Positions 1 to 4,363 of a stretch of DNA of 5,125 nt are shown piece by piece. Source of the stretch: Chlamydia trachomatis (lineage in GTDB: Bacteria; Chlamydiota; Chlamydiia; Chlamydiales; JAAKFR01); assembly GCA_945861315.1 (NCBI GenBank), contig CAMAUB010000112.1, positions 1 to 5,125 on the forward strand, in the 5' to 3' direction. Position 1 is the stretch's first letter. The number at the start of each line of letters is the position of its first letter. Position numbers and translations under genes: made by a program. A model generated the notes under the pieces. That model ran no database searches, had not been told where the DNA came from, and saw only the letters and a program-made list of their open reading frames with translations.

Positions 1-1
1 G

Positions 2-169
2 GTCTATCACGAGATGCTTCATTGTATTGTACCGGGCCTCAAGGATGAGAGGGGTTTCTATAGGGTCCACACCCAGGAGTTTAAAAGAAAAGAACGCACT
101 TTTTATGACTATGAACGGGCGATGAAGTGGGAGAAGCACAACAAGGAGAAAATTTTTGGCTGGGCATAG
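2..169 (+). CDS. SprT-like zinc metallopeptidase, C-terminal fragment (5' end outside window)
   Basis: The gene enters from the left edge, so only the last 55 residues are visible, ending at TAG 167-169. The fragment opens with VYHEMLH: an HExxH zinc-binding and catalytic motif encoded at 8-22 (two His ligands plus the catalytic Glu). About 15 residues on comes RVHTQEF, whose His (codon 68-70) is the likely third zinc ligand, followed by a charged helix (FYDYERAMKWEKHNKEK). The order HExxH, then VHT-x-EF, then a dy-x-x-A-x-x-w tail resembles SprT-like (and more distantly YgjP/DUF45) metallopeptidases. The substrate cannot be inferred. The last 14 bp overlap the start of yebC in another frame, so the two are probably co-transcribed and translationally coupled. 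The family assignment is from memory of the motif pattern; the HExxH itself is directly visible. Confidence 0.72.
   Translation, partial: VYHEMLHCIVPGLKDERGFYRVHTQEFKRKERTFYDYERAMKWEKHNKEKIFGWA
143..148 (+). promoter_or_regulatory. Shine-Dalgarno site of yebC
   Basis: AAGGAG lies 7 nt before the TTG at 156, inside the 3' end of the preceding metallopeptidase gene. It supports TTG as the real start; the conserved YebC N-terminus MAGHSKWANIK begins exactly there. Confidence 0.75.
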
Positions 170-872
170 CAAATGGGCCAATATCAAGTATCGCAAAGAG
201 CGCGCGGATAAGCAGAAGGGGAAAATGTTCTCCCGTATTGCAAAAGAGATCATCAGCGCTGTCAAAACAGGTGGTGATGATCCAAAGGGTAATCCACGCC
301 TGCGCCTCGCCATTCAAAAAGCAAAAGAGGCTAATTTTCCAAGTGATAGCGTTGAGCGAAACATCAAAAAAGCGATGAGCCCCGATCAAGAAGACTTTAT
401 TCAAGTCGTCTATGAAATTTATGGACATGGAGGTATTGGCATCATTGTTGAAGCGATGAGTGACAACAAAAATCGCACAGCCTCAGATATGCGCATTGCC
501 ACCAATAAACGGGGAGGCACCATCGCCGCACCCGGTTCAGTTAATTACAATTTTTCACGAAAAGGGGTCATCCAAGTTCCTAAAACAAGTGGTGATGAAG
601 AGACTCTTTTTAATAGCGCCATTGAAGCTGGAGCTGAAGATTTTGAAGCAGCAGATGAGCTTTACATGCTAACAACAGATGCCACCGAGCTCTTTGCTGT
701 CAAAGAGAAGCTCGAAGCTTGTGGGATTGTAGTGGTAGAAGCAGACATTGTCATGATTCCAAATCTTCTTATCAAATGTGATGAGGCAACGCGCCTCTCA
801 AACCAAGCTCTTATCGATTGGCTAGAGGATCTAGATGACGTCAATACAGTCTATCACAACATGGACATCTAA
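156..872 (+). CDS. yebC: YebC/PmpR family (TACO1-like) protein
   Basis: The 238-residue product has the usual length of YebC proteins and matches the family end to end. It begins with the signature MAGHSKWANIKYRKERADKQKGK, followed by the FSRIAKEI helix and the GGDDPKGNPRLRLAIQKAK motif. The central domain carries YEIYGHGGIGIIVEAMSDNKNRT, ASDMR, then NKRGG and the GSVNYNFSRKG motif. The acidic C-terminal part includes AIEAGAEDFE and ends DDVNTVYHNMDI. Family members are cytosolic: some were described as DNA-binding regulators, others (mitochondrial TACO1, bacterial YebC) help ribosomes translate difficult stretches such as polyprolines. Which role applies here cannot be told from sequence. 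The start is TTG, chosen because the invariant MAGHSKW begins there and AAGGAG lies 7 nt upstream. It overlaps the upstream metallopeptidase gene by 14 bp. The sequence looks chlamydial. Confidence 0.97.
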   Translation: MAGHSKWANIKYRKERADKQKGKMFSRIAKEIISAVKTGGDDPKGNPRLRLAIQKAKEANFPSDSVERNIKKAMSPDQEDFIQVVYEIYGHGGIGIIVEAMSDNKNRTASDMRIATNKRGGTIAAPGSVNYNFSRKGVIQVPKTSGDEETLFNSAIEAGAEDFEAADELYMLTTDATELFAVKEKLEACGIVVVEADIVMIPNLLIKCDEATRLSNQALIDWLEDLDDVNTVYHNMDI

Positions 873-909
873 GAACCAGTTTAAAATCTTTAAGAAAATT
901 TAAAATCGG

Positions 910-923
910 GAAGCAGCTGCTTC
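910..923. terminator. 14-bp perfect palindrome between convergent genes, possible weak bidirectional terminator
   Basis: GAAGCAGCTGCTTC is a perfect palindrome in the 80-bp gap between the convergent yebC and ATPase genes. It could form a 5-bp stem with an AGCT loop. The left flank is AT-rich and the right flank is only ACTATTT, so there is no proper U-tract in the plus direction; reading the minus strand, the downstream sequence is CCGATTTTAAATTTT, which is a little better. The position fits a shared terminator, but the stem is short. The palindrome is seen; the function is inferred. Confidence 0.28.
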
Positions 924-952
924 ACTATTTCAACCTATTCAATGTCAGTGGA

Positions 953-2455
953 TTAAACTTTTTTAAACAGATCATCTAAGATCGCCTCGCGGGAGATAAG
1001 CTCTTCAGAATACATAGTGGGTTTTAAGCCCATCGTGGTGATCATAGAGAAAAAAAGCTGTTTTTTTGTCTTCGTTTGTTTCCTAAACACTTCCATTTTC
1101 TTTAAAATTTCTTGTGCATATGATTTATCGATGGCGAATGGTTTATCCGAATATTTAATTTCGCAAAGAGTAATTGCTCCGTCTAGTCGATCAAAAAGAA
1201 GGTCTATTTGTGCTCCGGTCTCTTGTTCATTGGCTTTTGGCACAAATCTCCAAGTCCCTGAAGTGGCGCCTGGATCGATTTTTAGCGCTTGCCGAATCTG
1301 GTCGATATGTTTATAGCAAGTAGACTCGAAGGATAATGCTGCCCAAGTTTTCCAGGTCGGTTGGTTTGCTTGAGCCAACCAAAATCCTTGGTTAATTGAT
1401 TTCCTAGAAATCACTTTCAGTTTTGGTTCGATCCAATATAGATAAAATAGGCTGTATTCATCATCAATTACATAATAGAGACCTTTGTCTTTTCTCCCGT
1501 AAGGAACAAGGCTTGTAATAAACCCAGCTTCTTCTAATTGATGCAATCGACGAACGGTGTTACCACCATCAGGAAGTTTTGATTTCGCTATTAACGCTGC
1601 TTGACCGATCCCATATCGATATCCAGCAATAATGCGAATCAGCTCAATATAAGGCTTTGCATCTTCAAATAAAGATTCGAATAAACGACCGAATTCTTTA
1701 ACTAATGGACCATTCCTTTGAAAACAAAGTTCATCGATACATTGATGGGCAGAACATCCTTTTCTTACGAAAGACCAATAAAGTGGGACTCCGCCTAAAA
1801 CAGTATAGAGATCAAGAATTTGTTTTCGATTGAGGTTGATTTTATATTCCTTTAGATAGCTCTGCGTTTCGTATAAAGAAAAAGGTTGTAAATGGATTGT
1901 CCTGGTTACTCTATTATGAAGGCCTCCTTTATTATTAATAATATTTTCAATAATCCATGATGTAGCAGAACCGCAAATGATGAGTTTAATACGACTATCA
2001 AACACCCAATAGCGATTCCAGTACAGTTCTAAAGCCATGATAAGCTTCGAGCGAGGGGTCGCCATCCAAGGAAATTCATCAAAAAAGAGGACCACTTTTT
2101 GATCTTTTGGAATTTTATGGATCGCTGTCGTGAGATCTTCAAAAGCATCAATCCAGCCAGACCGAGGGATAAGAGATGGGCCCTGATAAAAGGTGGAGCC
2201 GATTTGTTTGGCAAATTCAGCTAGCTGGTCTTTTAAACCTCCTTTCTGAATACCGGTGACGTGAAAAAAGATCGCTGGCAAGGAGTCGATCAGATTTTTG
2301 ATCAAATAGGTTTTTCCAACTCTGCGTCTTCCATAGATCGCAATAAACTCTGATTTTCTTGACTCAAACAGCTCCTTCAGAAGCTCCAATTCCCGCCATC
2401 TCCCAATAATCTTGCCTTTGACGCCTGCGCTGATATCAACATTTTTATTTAACAT
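953..2455 (-). CDS. P-loop ATPase with C-terminal PD-(D/E)XK nuclease-like domain (archaeal-ATPase/DUF234 type)
   Basis: The 500-residue protein starts with an IIGRWREL segment typical of this STAND-like/AAA ATPase clade. Walker A is GRRRVGKT (residues 42-49, Lys48). Walker B is VVLFFDEFPWM (121-131, Asp126-Glu127). A sensor-like CGSATSW follows at 161-167, then HNRVTRTIHLQPFS and LGGVPLYW (220-227). A winged-helix-like region spans about 265-320 (VRRLHQLEEAGFI). The C-terminal domain (about 330-500) has a PD-(D/E)XK pattern: Glu377 in FEST, Asp418 in QIDLL, and Glu432/Lys434 in CEIKY, all present. This looks like the ATPase plus DUF234 architecture common in archaea, symbionts and mobile regions. 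Its biological role is not established; defence, DNA maintenance or selfish persistence are possible. It is a single gene, divergent from the pab operon and convergent with yebC. Start ATG follows a strong Shine-Dalgarno site. No frameshift or internal stop is seen, so it appears functional. Confidence 0.9.
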   Translation of the reverse strand: MLNKNVDISAGVKGKIIGRWRELELLKELFESRKSEFIAIYGRRRVGKTYLIKNLIDSLPAIFFHVTGIQKGGLKDQLAEFAKQIGSTFYQGPSLIPRSGWIDAFEDLTTAIHKIPKDQKVVLFFDEFPWMATPRSKLIMALELYWNRYWVFDSRIKLIICGSATSWIIENIINNKGGLHNRVTRTIHLQPFSLYETQSYLKEYKINLNRKQILDLYTVLGGVPLYWSFVRKGCSAHQCIDELCFQRNGPLVKEFGRLFESLFEDAKPYIELIRIIAGYRYGIGQAALIAKSKLPDGGNTVRRLHQLEEAGFITSLVPYGRKDKGLYYVIDDEYSLFYLYWIEPKLKVISRKSINQGFWLAQANQPTWKTWAALSFESTCYKHIDQIRQALKIDPGATSGTWRFVPKANEQETGAQIDLLFDRLDGAITLCEIKYSDKPFAIDKSYAQEILKKMEVFRKQTKTKKQLFFSMITTMGLKPTMYSEELISREAILDDLFKKV

Positions 2456-2460
2456 TCGAC

Positions 2461-2468
2461 CCTCCTTT
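2461..2468 (-). promoter_or_regulatory. Shine-Dalgarno site of the ATPase gene
   Basis: On the minus strand AAAGGAGG sits 5 nt before the ATG at 2455-2453. It is the strongest ribosome-binding site in the window and fixes the start codon. The near-consensus site suggests efficient translation once the gene is transcribed. I could not find a convincing promoter with both boxes in 2469-2540. Confidence 0.75.
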
Positions 2469-2544
2469 TAATATTCACAACTATTTCAAAATCAAATGAA
2501 TAAATATCGGTTACATTGTTGCGCGGAGTTTGCAATTTTATCCG

Positions 2545-2660
2545 CGGCGGATGCGTGTCATATTTATTAAGTATCCGCCGAAAATAATTCTACAAAAGCG
2601 GCGGATAATTATCCATCACAAAGAGTATCCGCCGTATTTAAATCTTTATATCCGGCGGAT
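2545..2660. repeat. Array of five alternating CGGCGGAT octamers, candidate regulator-binding array
   Basis: The octamer CGGCGGAT occurs exactly five times, alternating in orientation: 2545-2552 (+), 2573-2580 (-), 2599-2606 (+), 2627-2634 (-), 2653-2660 (+). Starts are 28, 26, 28 and 26 bp apart, a 54-bp period. Three copies extend to AGTATCCGCCG (2570-2580, 2624-2634 and, on the other strand, 2653-2663). The DNA between copies is AT-rich and not conserved, so only the octamers are maintained. Sites 1 and 5 are embedded in odd-length palindromes (2540-2552 and 2650-2660), and site 3 adjoins the perfect palindrome GGATAATTATCC (2603-2614). The array lies 90-205 bp upstream of the ATPase start. 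Regular spacing with alternating orientation suggests cooperative protein binding, perhaps autoregulation by the ATPase through its winged-helix part. That function is inferred. From 2661 to about 2709 I see nothing recognisable. Confidence 0.8.
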
Positions 2661-2745
2661 ACTCCAAAGCAGGTCCGTCTTAGCAATGCTTGAGAGGCTC
2701 CTTTTCCCGGCCATGAAAACGCGTTTACCGAGAGGAGGAAGTCAA

Positions 2746-2753
2746 AGTAAATT
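2746..2753. repeat. Left target-site duplication of the MITE
   Basis: AGTAAATT lies immediately before the left terminal inverted repeat. It is identical to 2944-2951 on the other side of the element. Confidence 0.85.
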
Positions 2754-2943
2754 GTAACTATTCAGATACCCATGGTTAAACGTAAGTAATTGAACCACAG
2801 AGATCACAGATGACACAGAGAAGTCTAAAAAACGCCAGAAACGAAGAAATTTATCATTTTTTGTCGCGTTTCGCGACCTCTGTGCTCTCTGGTGCTCTGT
2901 GGTTTAATGACTTGCGCTAGACACCCCCTATCTGAATAGTTAC
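2754..2943. mobile_element. 190-bp MITE-like element with 15-bp perfect terminal repeats, possibly IS66-mobilised
   Basis: The ends are perfect inverted repeats: GTAACTATTCAGATA at 2754-2768 and its exact reverse complement at 2929-2943. They are directly flanked by the 8-bp duplication AGTAAATT. The two halves pair further in without gaps: after 12 unpaired bases, CGTAAGTAATTGAACCACAGAG (2781-2802) matches the complement of 2895-2916 with three mismatches. Inside are CACAGAG-type motifs (2793-2820 against 2878-2904) and a central hairpin GTCGCG-TTT-CGCGAC (2863-2877). The element has no coding capacity, so it must have been moved by a transposase acting in trans. Ends starting GTAA and 8-bp duplications are hallmarks of the IS66 family, which makes an IS66-type element the likely helper; this is inference. 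Removing the element plus one duplication restores the frame of the IS630 remnant. Confidence 0.85.
2793..2904. repeat. Inverted CACAGAG-type repeat pair inside the MITE
   Basis: The left arm, AACCACAGAG followed by ATCACAGATGACACAGAG (2793-2820), pairs with 2878-2904, whose complement reads AACCACAGAG then CACCAGAGAGCACAGAG. The first ten bases match perfectly and CACAGAG matches at the inner end. Similar ACCACAGAG/CTCTGTGGT inverted repeats recur in intergenic DNA of many unrelated bacteria, as I recall. Here they form the body of a defined transposable unit. Confidence 0.75.
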
Positions 2944-2951
2944 AGTAAATT
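2944..2951. repeat. Right target-site duplication of the MITE
   Basis: AGTAAATT directly follows the right terminal inverted repeat and duplicates 2746-2753. From here the transposase frame resumes at 2952. Confidence 0.85.
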
Positions 2952-3054
2952 AAGCAAAGCTGAGGATAGAGAGCTAATTGAGTACCTCCAGAAGACAACT
3001 TATCTCTATGCAAGGCACATCTGCAGTTATGTCCGGGCTAAATACGGTGTTGAC

Positions 3055-3096
3055 TATACTCCTCTAAGTTCAAAATAAGAAATTTGGAGGAGTATA
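3055..3096. repeat. 42-bp palindrome inside the IS630 remnant
   Basis: TATACTCCTC (3055-3064) and GAGGAGTATA (3087-3096) are perfect inverted arms. The pairing continues inward for six more pairs including two G-U pairs, leaving a 10-nt loop (3071-3080). It starts at the point where similarity to the IS630 transposase breaks off (after VDYT) and introduces the stop at 3076. If 3059-3096 is removed, leaving one TATA, the frame continues into LLTDLIDRL. It may be a very small insertion duplicating TATA or TA, or the fused ends of a deleted element. It lacks a following T-tract, so an intrinsic terminator is unlikely in the plus direction. Confidence 0.55.
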
Positions 3097-3121
3097 CATT
3101 GCTCACAGATCTTATCGATAG

Positions 3122-3184
3122 GCTGATTTGATTTGCAATTCGCAGGACATAATTGGATAATTATACCAAGAAGTGCAAATCAGC
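3122..3184. repeat. Inverted repeat upstream of pabB
   Basis: GCTGATTTG (3122-3130) and CAAATCAGC (3176-3184) are perfect 9-bp arms. An inner inverted repeat, ATAATT-GGAT-AATTAT, lies at 3149-3164. The arms bracket the candidate pabB promoter. A run of A follows (3185-3191). It could be an operator, an RNA structure in the leader, or simply the end of a decayed element. Confidence 0.45.
3133..3161 (+). promoter_or_regulatory. Candidate sigma-70 promoter for pabBC
   Basis: A -35-like TTGCAA (3133-3138, four of six consensus bases) and a -10-like GATAAT (3156-3161, five of six) are separated by 17 bp. Transcription would start near 3168, giving a leader of about 50 nt before the GTG of pabB. 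The site lies just after the recognisable IS630 remnant, inside the 3122-3184 inverted repeat. Predicted from sequence only. Confidence 0.42.
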
Positions 3185-3217
3185 AAAAAAATCTTCAAAA
3201 AAGCACCCATTTGAATT

Positions 3218-4363
3218 GTGAAGACAGGTTCTAACCCCTTTGATCTCTTTCGCCCCTTAGCCTTGCAAGAGGGCAGCGCCCTTCTCTTTTCAGAGCAAAG
3301 TGTCTATATCGCCTCAAATCCACTCTCAAAAATTGAAACAAACTCTTGGGAAGATCTTGCACCGTGTCAAAGCGCTTTTCACTACGGCTACATCGCCTAT
3401 GAGATGGGAGCTGACAGCGATCCAGACTGGAAGATCCATACAGAAAAAAGCGCACTGCCAGGCGCCCTCTTCTACAGCCCTAAAGAGCTTCATAAATTGG
3501 AGCGAGTGCCTCACTTCTCCACTTACAAAGAGACGCTAAAGCTCTACTCCCAATCTGATACCAAACGAGGCTACCTTAAGAAAATTGCCGCCATCAAAGA
3601 GCTCATTTGTGCAGGCGATATCTATCAAGTCAATCTCTCCCAATCCTTTACCTTTGGAACTCATCTTAACTCTTTTGCCCTCTTTGAAATGATCTATGCT
3701 TTTAGCCCAGCTCGCTATGCAGCTTATATCAACTGTGGCTCATTTGCTATCCTCTCATTTTCTCCCGAGCTTTTTTTGCATAAAGAGGGGGAGCGCATCA
3801 TCTCATCTCCCATCAAAGGTACCGCCCCTCGCGGGAAAACTCCAATCGAAGATGCTTACAATAAAGCAGCCCTTATCTCTTCGGAAAAAGAGTGCGCCGA
3901 ACTACTCATGATTACAGATCTTATGCGCAATGACCTTGCCAAAATCTGCTCGAGTGTGAAGACAACGCAGCTCTACACATGCAGCACCTACCCTACCCTC
4001 TTCCATCTTCACTCCACACTAGAGGGAATTTTAAAACCAGGCAGAGCGATCGATCAAATCCGCCCCCTATTCCCAGCTGGCTCAATCACAGGCTGTCCCA
4101 AGCTTCGAGCGATGGAGGTCATCTCTCAGCTTGAAAAGAGACCAAGAGGCGTCTATACTGGCGCAATAGGATACTTTCACAACCAAGGCGACTTCTCCTT
4201 CAACGTAGCGATTCGCACCCTTACCTACAAAGATGGGATCGTCGAAGGACAATTTGGAGGAGGCATCGTCTACGACTCAAACCCAGAGAAGGAATATGAA
4301 GAAACCCTCCATAAAGCAGCCTCACTGCTGCGTCAACTACCTCAATGGAAGCTATCTCTGTGA
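3218..4363 (+). CDS. pabB: Aminodeoxychorismate synthase component I (PabB)
   Basis: The 381-residue protein carries the complete chorismate-binding domain that, with glutamine-derived ammonia from PabA, makes 4-amino-4-deoxychorismate for p-aminobenzoate and folate. Visible motifs: GDIYQVNLSQSF (about 133-144), PIKGTAPRG (198-206), then the AELLMITDLMRNDL block (227-240), HST near 265, FPAGSITGCPK (285-295), YTGAIGYF (313-320) and GGGIVYDSNPEKEYEE (347-362) with Mg-binding acidic residues. Lys200 in PIKGT is the PabB-type residue; anthranilate synthase (TrpE) has Ala there (PIAGT), so PabB is favoured over TrpE. The N-terminal part is shorter than in E. coli PabB (about 450 residues). GTG 3218 is the only ordinary start before an in-frame TGA at 3212, but no Shine-Dalgarno site precedes it; the leader is A-rich. 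pabC follows with a 68-bp overlap. No pabA is seen. Confidence 0.93.
   Translation: MKTGSNPFDLFRPLALQEGSALLFSEQSVYIASNPLSKIETNSWEDLAPCQSAFHYGYIAYEMGADSDPDWKIHTEKSALPGALFYSPKELHKLERVPHFSTYKETLKLYSQSDTKRGYLKKIAAIKELICAGDIYQVNLSQSFTFGTHLNSFALFEMIYAFSPARYAAYINCGSFAILSFSPELFLHKEGERIISSPIKGTAPRGKTPIEDAYNKAALISSEKECAELLMITDLMRNDLAKICSSVKTTQLYTCSTYPTLFHLHSTLEGILKPGRAIDQIRPLFPAGSITGCPKLRAMEVISQLEKRPRGVYTGAIGYFHNQGDFSFNVAIRTLTYKDGIVEGQFGGGIVYDSNPEKEYEETLHKAASLLRQLPQWKLSL

Larger units (their letters stand above)
2710..3125 (+). pseudogene. IS630-family transposase remnant, interrupted twice
   Basis: Two pieces of one reading frame are separated by a MITE. The left piece (2710-2753) encodes AMKTRLPRGGSQSK. 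Joining it across the 8-bp target duplication to 2952 gives a continuous frame: LSKAEDRELIEYLQ, then KTTYLYARHICSYVRAKYG, then VDYT at about 3060. This resembles the region after the N-terminal helix-turn-helix of IS630 (Tc1/mariner-like) transposases, where the pattern is alKtRprGGsqsKLs followed by a linker and YGVxYs. The frame then runs into a 42-bp palindrome and stops at TAA 3076-3078. Beyond it, 3099-3125 encodes LLTDLIDRL, which fits the next conserved block (gLTxLLxRLGF). The helix-turn-helix and the whole DDE catalytic domain are absent, so it is dead. Family assignment is from memory of the consensus; the interruption and frame restoration are directly visible. The left limit is uncertain. 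Confidence 0.7.

Noticed and set aside
81..428. Minus-strand frame of 115 codons overlapping the yebC start
   Set aside because: It is antisense to well-conserved YebC codons and the metallopeptidase tail, and its translation resembles no family I know.
2474..2500. Promoter for the ATPase gene, TTGATT to TATTAA with a 16-bp gap on the minus strand
   Set aside because: The boxes are poor matches, and transcription would begin inside the ribosome-binding site, so I do not annotate it.
2545..2660. CRISPR-like array
   Set aside because: The conserved unit is only 8-11 bp and alternates in orientation; CRISPR repeats are longer and all in one orientation. No cas gene is present.
2530..2757. Plus-strand open frame of 75 codons through the octamer array
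   Set aside because: It begins at TTG without a ribosome-binding site, its N-terminal half is only the translation of the octamers (YPP/RRI repeats), and its last codons belong to the IS630 remnant and stop in the MITE end. It is not a gene as a whole.
2825..3013. Minus-strand open frame of 62 codons across the MITE
   Set aside because: It crosses the MITE border into the antisense of the transposase remnant and reads the CACAGAG repeats, a well-known source of spurious peptides.
3055..3096. Intrinsic terminator
   Set aside because: The stem is strong, but the following sequence (CATTGCTCAC) has no T-tract and there is no functional gene upstream on the plus strand to terminate.
3218..4363. 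Anthranilate synthase component I (TrpE)
   Set aside because: The PIKGT motif has the PabB-type Lys200 rather than Ala, and the next gene is pabC, not a tryptophan gene.
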